Shown here piece by piece: positions 16,616 to 25,386 of a DNA stretch of 64,000 nucleotides (positions are counted from its first letter, which is position 1; every line of letters starts with the position of its first letter). The DNA comes from RAM1 sp041905405. GTDB taxonomy: Bacteria; Pseudomonadota; Gammaproteobacteria; Burkholderiales; Burkholderiaceae_C. The notes beneath the pieces are model-generated. The model did no database searches. It was not told where the DNA came from and saw only the letters and a list, made by a program, of their open reading frames with translations. The DNA lies in assembly GCA_041905405.1 (NCBI GenBank), contig JAYRLC010000005.1, positions 62,001 through 126,000 on the forward strand. The letters are read 5' to 3'. Made by a program: the position numbers and the translations under genes.

Positions 16616-18114
16616 CATTCCGCTGCCGCGTCAGCGCCGCGCTCGCGCACGCCCTGCTCGCCCTGGCCCTGACGGGCTGTTCCAGCATTTCACACAAACC
16701 CATGCCCGCCGCCGCGCCAGACCCGGGCGGGGTGCGGCACATCGCGATTTTTCTGGACGGCACGGCCAACGACGAAGGCTCCGACACCAACGTCAAGCGG
16801 CTGCACTCGCTGGTGACGCTGCAGGACCGGCCCGACATCGCCGCGCTGTACGTGCATGGCGTGGGCACCGATGCCGACGTGACCGGCATGGCCACGGGGT
16901 CGGGCATCAACCAGCGCGCGCAGATCGCGTATGAGTTCATCCTGAACCACTACCGTGCCAAGGCACCGGGGCTGCCGCCCGACCGGATCTACATCTTCGG
17001 GTTCAGCCGCGGCGCCTACGCGGCGCGCATCCTCACGTCCATGCTCTACCACGCCGGGCTGCCGCAGCCGGCGGAGCGCGGCCGCTGCCGCCTCACGTCC
17101 ACCGAACGCGCGGGTGTCGTGCACAATGCCGTCGCGCCCATCGAGGCGCACTACAGCCCCATCGATGAATCCCGGCGGCGTAGCGGCGTGCAGAAGAAGC
17201 TCGCCACGCTCAACAGCGACCCCGTCCTGCTGCCGGCCGCACGCGGCTGCTTTGCCACGCCCAGCCCGGCGGTGGAGGTCGAAGTGCTGGGCCTCTGGGA
17301 CACGGTGGAGGCCTTGGGAGTGGCCAACTGGGGCAGCCGCCTGCTCAGCAAGACCGGCCTGTCGCAGCACCTGGAAGACGTGGACGTGCCCAACATCCGC
17401 TACGGCGACAAGCTGTGCAACGTGCAGCACGCGCTGCACGCCGTGTCCATCGACGACAACCGCGCCTGGATCTTCACGCCGCTGCTGCTGACGCGGCGCC
17501 ACCATTTCGACGGCTGCGAAGGCGGCCGCGCCGCCATGCTGGACGACAGCGGCCGCCTGCGCACGGGGCGGCTGCGCGAGGTGTGGTTCGCCGGTGCGCA
17601 TTCCGACGTGGGCGGCGGCTATGGCGACAGCGCGCTCAGCGGCGTCAGCCTGAACTGGATGATCGGCGAGCTGAACCGCATCGCGCAGGCCACGCCCGCG
17701 ATGTCCCAGGGTTCGTTACACCCGGGCCTGTTGCCACCGGGCGCGCGCGTGCGCGAGGACGTGTTCGGCAGCAGCCACAACCCGTCCACGGGCTTTTTTG
17801 ACCTGACGTACCACGAGATCCACCGCGACCTGTACCGCTACGCGCACGCCCGCAAGGCCGGCGGCCCGCCCAGCCCGGTGGATGTGTTCAGCGGCCGGGT
17901 GTGCGTGCACCCTTCCGTATTCGAGCGGCGCAACCGCGTGCCGCTGCAGTCGCATGAGAACCCGCAGCTCGCGCTGAAGCAGTCCGGCACGGTGAGCCTG
18001 CGCCATGATCGCATCGCCTCCAACCTGCCGTGGCTGTGGCCGGTGGAATCCAGCGACAGCGCCGCGACCATGCGTCTGCACGTCGACAGCTACCCCCACT
18101 GTGCCAACTTTTGA
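16612..18114 (+). CDS. DUF2235 lipoprotein, predicted phospholipase-like hydrolase
   Basis: This 500-residue protein has a lipoprotein signal peptide with lipobox LTGC (Cys23) and a DUF2235 alpha/beta-hydrolase domain. Marks are FLDGTANDE (about residues 47-55), the nucleophile elbow GFSRGAYAAR with Ser132, and HSDVGGGYGD, which holds the likely acid residue. DUF2235 proteins include Tle1-type lipases delivered by type VI secretion, but this one is lipid-anchored and no VgrG or immunity gene of that kind is seen. The start overlaps the MFS stop (ATGA). A second lipoprotein follows after 7 nt and may be its partner. Confidence 0.85.
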   Translation: MTFRCRVSAALAHALLALALTGCSSISHKPMPAAAPDPGGVRHIAIFLDGTANDEGSDTNVKRLHSLVTLQDRPDIAALYVHGVGTDADVTGMATGSGINQRAQIAYEFILNHYRAKAPGLPPDRIYIFGFSRGAYAARILTSMLYHAGLPQPAERGRCRLTSTERAGVVHNAVAPIEAHYSPIDESRRRSGVQKKLATLNSDPVLLPAARGCFATPSPAVEVEVLGLWDTVEALGVANWGSRLLSKTGLSQHLEDVDVPNIRYGDKLCNVQHALHAVSIDDNRAWIFTPLLLTRRHHFDGCEGGRAAMLDDSGRLRTGRLREVWFAGAHSDVGGGYGDSALSGVSLNWMIGELNRIAQATPAMSQGSLHPGLLPPGARVREDVFGSSHNPSTGFFDLTYHEIHRDLYRYAHARKAGGPPSPVDVFSGRVCVHPSVFERRNRVPLQSHENPQLALKQSGTVSLRHDRIASNLPWLWPVESSDSAATMRLHVDSYPHCANF

Positions 18115-18121
18115 GGACCCC

Positions 18122-18748
18122 ATGCCCATTCGCCTGAGAACCCTTGTGCTCGCGAGCCTGCTGCCGCTGGGCGGCTGTGCGGCCGTGAACTACGAACCTG
18201 TGACGCTCGATACGCCGCCGCCCCAGGTGTCCGGCACGCCCGTCAACATGGGACCGCACTGCACGGCCGAACTGCGAGCGGGCGCGGCCTGCATGGCGCT
18301 GGTGCGCGCGCAGGACTGGTATTCGGACACCGGCGTGCGGGTCAAGGAGGGGCAAGCCTATTGCATCCGCGTTCCGCCCGGCCAGGTCTGGTTCGACGCG
18401 CAGCGCCGCAACAGCCCGCCCGACGGCGAACCCGGCAGCCTGCTCATGAACGTTTTCAAGTGGCTCAAGCGGCACGACCAGCCGTGGTTCACGCTGATGG
18501 CCGACGTAGCCCAGGAGGGTGCGGCGAAAGATATCGCGTCGTGGCCGGCCCTTCAGTCGCACAGCGTGGCGCAGAACCGGGAGCTGGATGTAAAAGCCAG
18601 TGGCGCCCTCGTGCTGTACCCCAACGACGCCAGAAACCTGTTCAGCAGCGACGACCAGTACTTCTACCGCAACAACCGGGGGCAGATCTGGGTCCAGGTG
18701 GCGCACCTGCAGCCGGGCCAGTCCTGCAACGACACGCTCACGCCTTAG
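18122..18748 (+). CDS. Hypothetical lipoprotein, 208 aa
   Basis: The signal peptide ends in the lipobox LGGC (Cys19). The mature part has several Cys residues (HCTAEL, ACMAL, YCIRV, SCND) that could form disulfides, and an aromatic segment DQYFYRNNRGQIWVQV near the end. No known family is recognised. It begins 7 nt after the DUF2235 lipase gene. An immunity or chaperone role for the lipase is possible, but that is inference from pairing only. Confidence 0.75.
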   Translation: MPIRLRTLVLASLLPLGGCAAVNYEPVTLDTPPPQVSGTPVNMGPHCTAELRAGAACMALVRAQDWYSDTGVRVKEGQAYCIRVPPGQVWFDAQRRNSPPDGEPGSLLMNVFKWLKRHDQPWFTLMADVAQEGAAKDIASWPALQSHSVAQNRELDVKASGALVLYPNDARNLFSSDDQYFYRNNRGQIWVQVAHLQPGQSCNDTLTP

Positions 18749-19155
18749 GGCCTGTTAACACTACGCTTGCCTGTTCGGGCAGACTTTGTTGCGTGGGTTT
18801 TCGTGACGTCACTCTTGGCACCGCGCGGCAAAGCCACGTGGGCGGTGTGCGGGGCTGGGGGCTTCACTGTGACGGTCGCCTTCGGCGACTTCCCTACGCT
18901 GCTCAGGGATCGGTCGCACCGCAGAACTCGCTACGCGCTGCGCGCTGCGCTCAGACAGCTGCGGTGAGTCAGAGCACGAAGCGCGCTGCGCGCGCCGACA
19001 CTCACCCTTGCGCTGCTCGGCGTCACAGAGGCGCCCCCAGCCCCGCACACCGCCCACGTGGCTTTGCAGTGACCTTGCTGGCTCGCCAACGTTGGAAAGC
19101 CCGGCCCCCGCCGGCTACCGCCTGCCGCGAAGCAACGAGCGATACAGCACCGTCG
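18749..19155. repeat. Intergenic repeat element with perfect 35-bp inverted repeats
   Basis: This 407-nt gap has no convincing gene. Arms at 18828-18862 and 19033-19067 are perfect 35-bp inverted copies; the arm starts GCAAAGCCACGTGGGC. Inside them an 8-bp pair (CTGTGACG and its complement) extends the symmetry. The centre is rich in short GC repeats of GCGCTGCGC type. It lies between the convergent lipoprotein and enolase genes, where it could end transcription from both sides. Similar GC-rich dispersed elements are common in Comamonadaceae. No transposase is present. Confidence 0.7.
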
Positions 19156-20448
19156 TCAGCCATTCCCGCGACTGGCGGGCAGCACGCTGCCGCCGGCGTA
19201 CGCCGCGCCCGGGCCGATTTGCTGCTCCACCCGCAGGCCTTCATTCCACTTGGCCATGCGCTCGGACCGCGCAAAAGAGCCGACCTTGAGCTGCCCCGTG
19301 TTCCAGCCCGTGGCCAGGTGGACGATGGCAACGTCTTCCGTCTCGCCTGAGCGGGCCGACACCACCATGCCCCAGCCGGCTTCGCGCGCGGCATCCATGG
19401 CGCGCACGGTCTCGGTCACGGTGCCGGCCTGGTTGGGCTTGAGCAGCACGGCGTTGCATGCGCCTGCTGCTGCAGCCTCGCGCACCAGCGCGGCGTTGGT
19501 CACGAGGAAGTCGTCGCCGATCACCTGGATGCGCTGCCCCACGGCGGCGGTGAAGGCACGCATGCCTTCCGCGTCGTCCTCGGCCACCGGGTCCTCCACC
19601 GACACGATGGGGTAGCGGCGGACCCAGCCCTGCAGCACGTCCAGCCATTCGCCGGTGTCATACGTTTTCTGGTCCAGGCCCAGCGTGTAGCGGCCGCCTC
19701 GGCCGAACTCGGACGCAGCAATGTCCAGCGCAATGGCGACCTGGTCATGCCGGTAGCCTGCGGCGTCGATGGCGCGCACCAGCGTCTCGATGGCTTCCTC
19801 GTTCGAGGTGAAGTCGGGCCACCAGCCGCCCTCGTCCGCCACGCCGGCGCGACGGCCCAGCTTGTCCATCAGCTCGCCGGCGGCGCGGTAGACCTCGGCC
19901 GTCATGACCATGGCCTCTTCGAAGGTGGCCGCGCCGATGGGCATGACCAGGAAGTCCTGCACGTCCACGCGGCGGCCCGCATGCGCGCCACCACCAAAGA
20001 TCTGGATCTGCGGCAACGGCATGCGCACCGGCTGGCCGCCCGACAGATGCCGCCACAGCGGCTGGCCCGTGGCGGCGGCCGCTGCGTGCAGCACGGCCAG
20101 CGACGTGGCGATGACGGCGTTGCCGCCCAGGCGCGACTTGACCGGCGTGCCGTCCAGCGCGATCAGCGCGTCATCCACCGCGACCTGATCCATCGCGTCC
20201 ATGCCGCAGATGCGCTGGGCGATTTCGCCATTGACATGGTGCAGCGCGGCCTGCACGTCCCAGCCGCCCAGGCGCGCGCCGCCGTCGCGCAGGTCCACGG
20301 CCTCACGGCTGCCGCGCGACGCGCCGGCCGGCGCCATGCCGCGCCCGCGCGCGCCGCCGGCCAGCACCACGTCGACCTCGACCGTGGGCCGCCCGCGTGA
20401 GTCCCAGATACGGCGGGCGTGGATGGACTCGATCACGGTACGGCTCAT
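19156..20448 (-). CDS. Enolase paralogue (phosphopyruvate hydratase family)
   Basis: This 430-residue protein matches enolase over its length (E. coli enolase is 432). Active-site residues are largely kept: His156, Glu206 (ADEGG), Asp242, Glu285 (SVEDP), Asp312 (GDD), Lys337 (LLKPN), Arg366-Ser367 and Lys388 (GQLK). Two changes stand out. The mobile loop reads PAGASRG instead of SGASTG, and the SHRSG motif reads SARSG, so the His is Ala365. It is coupled (ATGA) to an APH-fold kinase gene and not to pyrG or eno neighbours, so it may use another phosphorylated substrate. Housekeeping enolase is presumably elsewhere. Confidence 0.88.
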   Translation of the reverse strand: MSRTVIESIHARRIWDSRGRPTVEVDVVLAGGARGRGMAPAGASRGSREAVDLRDGGARLGGWDVQAALHHVNGEIAQRICGMDAMDQVAVDDALIALDGTPVKSRLGGNAVIATSLAVLHAAAAATGQPLWRHLSGGQPVRMPLPQIQIFGGGAHAGRRVDVQDFLVMPIGAATFEEAMVMTAEVYRAAGELMDKLGRRAGVADEGGWWPDFTSNEEAIETLVRAIDAAGYRHDQVAIALDIAASEFGRGGRYTLGLDQKTYDTGEWLDVLQGWVRRYPIVSVEDPVAEDDAEGMRAFTAAVGQRIQVIGDDFLVTNAALVREAAAAGACNAVLLKPNQAGTVTETVRAMDAAREAGWGMVVSARSGETEDVAIVHLATGWNTGQLKVGSFARSERMAKWNEGLRVEQQIGPGAAYAGGSVLPASRGNG

Positions 20449-21449
20449 GTAGAACTCCAGCGTTGGCGGATGGTGTGCAGCCTGCGTTCGGGTTGCAGCA
20501 GCAGCGGTATGGCAAAGCGCCGCACGCGGGCGCGGTCGGCGTCGGTGGTGATGTATTCGGCCGGTGACTTGCCGTCGATGCGCGCGAGCAGCATGCCGGC
20601 CAGCAGGGCTGCGGCGCGTGCCTCGGTCCGAGCGGCGTGCTCCCAGGTGACGGCGGGCAGGTAGGCCGCGCACAGCGCGTCGAAGCACGCCATGAAGCCG
20701 GCCGTGGACTCGGGCCGCCACACGCTCTTGAGCAGCAGGTGGTTCAGGCAGAACGCCAGGTCGAATGCCGGGTCGCCGTACCAGGCGCATTCGGCGTCCA
20801 GGAACACCGGGCCGCCCTGCCCCGCCAGGATGTTCTTGGGGCTGATGTCGCCGTGCACCAGCGTCATGTGGGTGCCGGCCGTGACGCGGACCAATGCATC
20901 CAAAGCGGCTGCGCATTCGGGGTGTTTCTGCGCCGTCGCCACAAAGTACGGCTCCAGCCGGATCGCATGAAAGTCGGCATCGTTGGCAAAGGTGCGCGCC
21001 ACCACCGGGTCACCTGCCGTGGCGGCGTGGATGGCCGCCAGGTTGCGTCCCACTGCCGCGGCCATCGCGGGCTCGGCGATGCCGTCGCGCAACTGCGCCT
21101 TCCACACCGGATAGCGATCGGGCGGCAGCCAGGCCATGGCAAAGGCGTTGTCCTGCGCGTCCTCGCCCAGGATCGCGGGCACGGCAGCAGGCGCGATGGC
21201 ACCCGCGGTGCGCATCCACGCAACCTCGGCCCGGTTGCGGTGCACGGGCACCTCCCACACCGCAGCCACCTTGAGCCGCGCCAGCGCCTGCTTGACGCAC
21301 AGCGGCCCGCGTGCCGTGTCGGCCCGCACGATCAGCGACGACACGCCGCCGGTCAGTTGGGTCAACACCGGTGTCTCATCGACCGCCACCAGGTCCATGC
21401 GTCGCAGCGCGGCGACCAGGCGGGCGGACTCTTCGGGTGTGGGGGTCAT
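20445..21449 (-). CDS. APH-fold phosphotransferase (small-molecule kinase)
   Basis: This 334-residue soluble protein has the aminoglycoside phosphotransferase fold. The likely ATP lysine is Lys53 (CVKQ), the catalytic loop is HGDISPKN with Asp201 and Asn206, and the metal aspartate is Asp218 (FLDAE). Choline, homoserine, methylthioribose and similar kinases share this fold, so the substrate cannot be named. Starting at the ATG at 21447-21449 removes 38 implausible upstream residues. The stop overlaps the enolase paralogue, which suggests the two act in sequence on one compound. Confidence 0.85.
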   Translation of the reverse strand: MTPTPEESARLVAALRRMDLVAVDETPVLTQLTGGVSSLIVRADTARGPLCVKQALARLKVAAVWEVPVHRNRAEVAWMRTAGAIAPAAVPAILGEDAQDNAFAMAWLPPDRYPVWKAQLRDGIAEPAMAAAVGRNLAAIHAATAGDPVVARTFANDADFHAIRLEPYFVATAQKHPECAAALDALVRVTAGTHMTLVHGDISPKNILAGQGGPVFLDAECAWYGDPAFDLAFCLNHLLLKSVWRPESTAGFMACFDALCAAYLPAVTWEHAARTEARAAALLAGMLLARIDGKSPAEYITTDADRARVRRFAIPLLLQPERRLHTIRQRWSST

Positions 21450-21499
21450 GCGATCAATATAGCCGCGCCCCCTCCGTCTGAATGCACAATCCGGGACAC

Positions 21500-22276
21500 A
21501 TGAATACGAACGACGACACCCCCGCCATCCCGCAATCCTTGACCGCCGACGACTTCGACGCACAGGACGCCGTGCTCGACGCGCTGCGCGAGCACGACGA
21601 GGAAATCCCGCAGTGGGAGTTCTGCGAAGGCTTTCTGGCTGCGCTGATCTGCACGCGCCGCGCGGTCAGCCCCGACGAATACTGGCCCGTGCTGCTGGGC
21701 GACACGTTCAAGCCCATGGAGCACATGGAGTTCGTGCTGCGCTGGCGCCGCCGCTGGGCCGAGGTCGAGGCCTCGCTGGACGCACCGGTGGAAACCATGG
21801 ACGACGAGCGCACTTACCACCCCGAGGTGCTGGATACGCGCGGCGCGATCCTGGCGCTGCCTGATGCAGAACGTGATGCCGACACACCGCCGCTGGACAC
21901 GCTGCCGTCCTTCGCGCAGGTGTGGGCGCTGGGCTTCATGTTCGCGGTCGAGAATTTCCCCGACGACTGGCAGGCCCCGCGCGACGACGAGGCCGCGCAC
22001 ATGCTGGACGAATCCCTGGGCGCCATCGTTGCCCTGACCGAGGACGACACCGGCAAGCCGGCCCTGTCCATGTACGCCGAGGACGGCCCGCCCAGCGTGA
22101 GCCAGGAACGGCTGGACGATTTCGGCGCGGCGATCTGGGGCGTGTACGACCTGCGCCAGTTGTGGAAGAGCCTGGGCCCGCGAGTGGAACAGGTCCGCAA
22201 GGCGCCCGAGCCCGGCCGCAACGACCTGTGCCCGTGCGGCAGCGGCAAGAAGTTCAAGAAGTGCCACGGGGCGTGA
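21500..22276 (+). CDS. UPF0149/YecA-like protein with SEC-C zinc motif
   Basis: This 258-residue protein has an N-terminal helical domain of the UPF0149/YecA type (WEFCEGFLAALICTRR near residue 33, then ALGFMFAVENFPDDW). It ends in a SEC-C motif (NDLCPCGSGKKFKKCHG) whose Cys and His should bind zinc. SEC-C tails occur in SecA and many proteins that contact ribosomes or partner proteins. An alternative ATG lies 18 nt upstream at 21482. It is divergent from the kinase gene with about 50 nt between them and has no clear operon partner. Confidence 0.88.
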   Translation: MNTNDDTPAIPQSLTADDFDAQDAVLDALREHDEEIPQWEFCEGFLAALICTRRAVSPDEYWPVLLGDTFKPMEHMEFVLRWRRRWAEVEASLDAPVETMDDERTYHPEVLDTRGAILALPDAERDADTPPLDTLPSFAQVWALGFMFAVENFPDDWQAPRDDEAAHMLDESLGAIVALTEDDTGKPALSMYAEDGPPSVSQERLDDFGAAIWGVYDLRQLWKSLGPRVEQVRKAPEPGRNDLCPCGSGKKFKKCHGA

Positions 22277-22294
22277 GCCGTGGCCGGCAGCGGC

Positions 22295-22624
22295 CTATTC
22301 CGTTGCGTAGAGCAGGGCGATGACTTCTCGCAGCTCCTGGGCCGCAGCGGCATCCAGCCGCCCGATCTGGCGCGTCAGCCGTGACTTGCTGATCGTACGG
22401 ATCTGATCCACTGCGACCTCACTCGGCACATCCGCGCAGACACATTGCACACGGCTGGCCCACTGTGGATGCAGCTGGCTCGTCAACGGACATACCACCA
22501 CGGTTTCCAGTCGCTTGTTCATCTCGTCGGGACTGACGACGACGACGGGACGGGTCTTGGATATTTCGCTGCCACGGGTCGGGTCGAGTTGGGCCCAGTA
22601 GATCGTGTAGCGCTTGGCCGCCAT
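22295..22624 (-). CDS. MazF/PemK family toxin
   Basis: This 109-residue protein has the MazF-type endoribonuclease motifs YWAQLDPTRGSEI and SKTRPVVVVSPDEMN near the N-terminus, and VDQIRTISKSRL in the middle, which supplies conserved Arg and Ser. It should cut mRNA when free of its antitoxin. The ATG at 22622-22624 overlaps the antitoxin stop (ATGA); an ATG 6 nt upstream is also possible. The pair is complete, with no truncation seen. Confidence 0.93.
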   Translation of the reverse strand: MAAKRYTIYWAQLDPTRGSEISKTRPVVVVSPDEMNKRLETVVVCPLTSQLHPQWASRVQCVCADVPSEVAVDQIRTISKSRLTRQIGRLDAAAAQELREVIALLYATE

Positions 22625-22896
22625 CACCATTTGAGCTTGTCCAGGCCATCGGCGGATGTGCCGTCCATGTCGCTCCAGTCCTCCGTGCCGGCCGCCTGTT
22701 CGCGCGCCATCTCGGAAAAGGTCTGGCGCAGCGACGCTTTCGGGGAACTCACGCCTTTCAACAGGACGCCGTCGGGCCGCTCTTCCAGCATGATCTGCCC
22801 TTGCATGCCATAGCGGCGCAACAGCGCCTGCGGCAAGCGGATGCCCTGCGAGTTGCCAATGGCAATCAGTTTGACGGGGTGAGCAGATGTAGACAT
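22624..22896 (-). CDS. MazE/AbrB-type antitoxin
   Basis: This 90-residue protein has an N-terminal AbrB-like swapped-hairpin DNA-binding domain (VKLIAIGNSQGIRLPQALL, residues 8-26) and an acidic C-terminal tail (EDWSDMDG) that would wrap the toxin. The start is the ATG at 22894-22896, since the longer frame reads through the operator. It overlaps the toxin gene by one nucleotide. Autorepression through the TAATTA palindromes upstream is likely. Confidence 0.9.
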   Translation of the reverse strand: MSTSAHPVKLIAIGNSQGIRLPQALLRRYGMQGQIMLEERPDGVLLKGVSSPKASLRQTFSEMAREQAAGTEDWSDMDGTSADGLDKLKW

Positions 22897-22910
22897 CGAG
22901 GAGCCTAAAG

Positions 22911-22928
22911 GGTAATTACCGTAATTAC
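22911..22928. promoter_or_regulatory. Tandem palindromes, likely mazE operator
   Basis: GGTAATTACC (22911-22920) is a perfect palindrome followed directly by GTAATTAC (22921-22928), so the GTAATTAC core occurs twice with a 9-nt period. The site is 15 nt upstream of the mazE start and is AT-rich in a GC-rich background. This fits an AbrB-type autoregulatory operator. Confidence 0.6.
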
Positions 22929-22975
22929 ATTCTATCGGACAGCTTGATAGACCAGGACTCCAGGACAATCCACCG

Positions 22976-23587
22976 ATGGATCTGGAAAGCGCCTATGCCC
23001 GCGACCCCTGGCTGGACCGCTGGCAGCCTCTTCTGCACGACACCACTCGCAACACGGTCAAGGCCGTGCTGGAGCTGGGCTGCGACACCGGCATCGACAC
23101 GGCCTGGCTGCTGCGCCAGGGCTTTGCGGTGACGGCGACCGACATCGCGGTCGAGTCCTTGCGCCATGGGCGGCAGGTCGCGCCCGCCGCCCAGCATGTG
23201 CAGCATGACCTGCGCACGCCGCTGCCATTTGCCAACGGCACATTCGGTGCGGTGGTGGCAAGCCTGTGCCTGCACTATTTCGCGTGGGAGGCGACGCTGG
23301 CCGCGGTCGCCGAAATCCGCCGCTGCACAGCCGCGGGCGGGCTGCTGCTGTGCCGGCTCAATTCAACGCGCGACGTCAACCACGGCGCTGCGGGGTATGA
23401 GGAGATCGAGCCGAACTACTACCGCGTGAACGGCTATTACAGCGAATGCAAGCGCTTCTTTGACCGCGCGGCGGTCGAAGCAATGTTCGCGTGCGGGTGG
23501 CAGCTCCTCAACCTGGAGGAGCTGACCAACCACCGCTACGAGCAGCCCAAGGTCGCCTGGGAAGCCGTCCTCAGAGCTACTGGATAA
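22976..23587 (+). CDS. Class I SAM-dependent methyltransferase
   Basis: This 203-residue protein has a Rossmann methyltransferase core. Motif I is VLELGCDTGIDT (residues 31-42), the acidic end of strand 2 is Asp56 (TATDIA), and HDLRTPLPF and SLCLHYF give motifs II and III. No transit peptide or membrane segment is seen. The substrate is unknown; small-molecule or lipid methyltransferases of this size are common. It is divergent from mazEF, and its 3' end overlaps the convergent dctM by 11 nt. Confidence 0.85.
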   Translation: MDLESAYARDPWLDRWQPLLHDTTRNTVKAVLELGCDTGIDTAWLLRQGFAVTATDIAVESLRHGRQVAPAAQHVQHDLRTPLPFANGTFGAVVASLCLHYFAWEATLAAVAEIRRCTAAGGLLLCRLNSTRDVNHGAAGYEEIEPNYYRVNGYYSECKRFFDRAAVEAMFACGWQLLNLEELTNHRYEQPKVAWEAVLRATG

Positions 23588-24878
23588 ACCCCGGCAGCCA
23601 CAACGACAGCGCCGGGAACGCGCACAAAATCACCAGCCGCACCACGTCCACCGCGATGAACGGCATGGTGCCGCGGTAGATGCCCGTGAGCGTGATGTCC
23701 CGCGCGATCGAGTTGATGACGAACACGTTGATCCCCACCGGCGGGCAGATCATGCCGAAGGTCACGGCCATGACGATGATCACGCCGAACCACACGGGGT
23801 CAAAACCCAGCTGCATCATGGCCGGGTAGACGATGGGCACCGTCAGCAGGATCATGGCCAGCTCGTCCATCACGGCGCCCAGGATGAAATAGCCCACCAT
23901 CACCAGCGCCAGCACGCCGTACGCGCCGATGGGCAGGTGCACCAGGAAGTCCACCGCCTTCTGCGTGAACTGCGTGATCGTCAGAAAGTAGCCGAACAGG
24001 AACGCGCCGATCACGATCATCATGATGGCCGACGACACGCGCAGCGTGTCGATCAGCGCGGCCTTGATCTCGGCCGGCCCCAACCGCCGCCGCAGCACGC
24101 CGATCACCAGCGTGCCGAACGCGCCGATGCCGGCGGCTTCTTCCACCGTGAACATCCCGCCGTAGATACCACCCAGCACAAACATGAACAGCAACAGTGT
24201 CGCCCACAGGTCGCGCAGCGACACAATGCGCTCGCGCCAGGTGTGCACCTCGCCGCGCGGCATGTGCTGCGGCGTGCGCCAGGCGATGATCTGCACCACG
24301 ACGAAGTAGAAGGCGATGGCCATGATCCCGGGGACCACGCCGGCCGCGAACAGCTTCTTGATGTCGGTCTCGGTCATGATGCCGTACAGCACGAAGATCA
24401 CCGACGGCGGGATCATGATGCCCAGCGTGCCGCCCGCGGCGATCAGCCCGGCCGACAGGCCGGGGTGGTAGCCCGCGCGGCGCATCTCGGGCAGCGCAAC
24501 CTGCGACATGGTGGCCGCCGTCGCCACCGACGATCCGTTGATGGCCGCAAAGCCCCCGCAGGCCGCGACAGACGCCATGGCAAGCCCGCCGCGCAAGTGG
24601 CCCAGCCATGCGCGCCCGGCCGCGAACAGCTCGCGGCTCATGCCCGACTTGGACGCGAACGCGCCCATCAGGATGAACATGGGGATGACGCTCAGGTTGT
24701 AGTCGGTCACGACCGACAGCGGCACGTTGGCCAGCAGGTTCAGCCCGGGCTTCAGGCCCGACAGCGCCATGAAGCCGCCCACGCCCGCAATGCCCATGGC
24801 GATGCCGATGGGCACGCGGATGGCCATGAGCGCGAACATGCCCACGAAGCCCAGCAGAGCGACCAGGTCACGATCCAT
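23577..24878 (-). CDS. TRAP transporter large permease (DctM type), second system
   Basis: This 433-residue membrane protein has about twelve hydrophobic helices. Family marks include AAINGSSVATAATMSQVALPEM, GGTLGIMIPPSVIFVLYGI and GMICPPVGINVFVIN. Those glycine- and proline-rich discontinuous helices are the usual ion and substrate sites. The start is the ATG at 24876-24878, overlapping dctQ by 11 nt. It is the last gene of the iorAB-TRAP operon. Confidence 0.93.
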   Translation of the reverse strand: MDRDLVALLGFVGMFALMAIRVPIGIAMGIAGVGGFMALSGLKPGLNLLANVPLSVVTDYNLSVIPMFILMGAFASKSGMSRELFAAGRAWLGHLRGGLAMASVAACGGFAAINGSSVATAATMSQVALPEMRRAGYHPGLSAGLIAAGGTLGIMIPPSVIFVLYGIMTETDIKKLFAAGVVPGIMAIAFYFVVVQIIAWRTPQHMPRGEVHTWRERIVSLRDLWATLLLFMFVLGGIYGGMFTVEEAAGIGAFGTLVIGVLRRRLGPAEIKAALIDTLRVSSAIMMIVIGAFLFGYFLTITQFTQKAVDFLVHLPIGAYGVLALVMVGYFILGAVMDELAMILLTVPIVYPAMMQLGFDPVWFGVIIVMAVTFGMICPPVGINVFVINSIARDITLTGIYRGTMPFIAVDVVRLVILCAFPALSLWLPGFIQ

Positions 24879-25386
24879 GGGCCCCTCCTCCTGGTACAGC
24901 TTCGGCCGCAATGGCATCCTGCTCCAGCGACTGCGCGCTGCCGCGCGCGAGCTGCACGATGCGCACCAGCGCCAGCACCGCCGCCACGCCCGCGCCGACC
25001 GCGGCCACCGAATAGAACCACACCAGTGGCAGGCGCAGGTCCATGGTGCCCTGCGTGCCGGTGCCCGCCACCTTGACCCAGACCATGTATGCCAGTGGCG
25101 CCAGGAAGCACAAGGTAATCGTGGTGGCCGCGATGTCCAGCCAGCGGCGGCCGGCGGGCTTGAGGTGTTCCCACACGATGTCCACGCAGATGTGGCTGCC
25201 GTAGTAGGTGGCCAGCGCCACACCCCAGAACAGTGCGATGCCCTGCAGCATGCGCGAGCCGTCGAACCAGTCGGGGATGGAGATGCTGAACAGGTCGCGC
25301 AGGATCACGTTTCCGGCCGTCAGCAACGCAATGGCCAGCAGGAAAAAAGCGGCCACCGTCTCGGTGGCCGAAAGGAGGCGGTTCAT
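24868..25386 (-). CDS. TRAP transporter small permease (DctQ type), second system
   Basis: This 172-residue protein has four membrane helices and a typical NVILRDLFSISIPDW segment after the first helix. Its ATG overlaps the dctP stop (ATGA), and its end overlaps dctM, so the three subunits should be made together. It links the binding protein to the large permease. Confidence 0.9.
   Translation of the reverse strand: MNRLLSATETVAAFFLLAIALLTAGNVILRDLFSISIPDWFDGSRMLQGIALFWGVALATYYGSHICVDIVWEHLKPAGRRWLDIAATTITLCFLAPLAYMVWVKVAGTGTQGTMDLRLPLVWFYSVAAVGAGVAAVLALVRIVQLARGSAQSLEQDAIAAEAVPGGGAHGS

Noticed and set aside
18809..19057. 82-codon minus-strand frame inside the inverted-repeat element
   Set aside because: Its sequence is set by the repeat arms. 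Such frames are often annotated in related genomes but show no sign of being genes.
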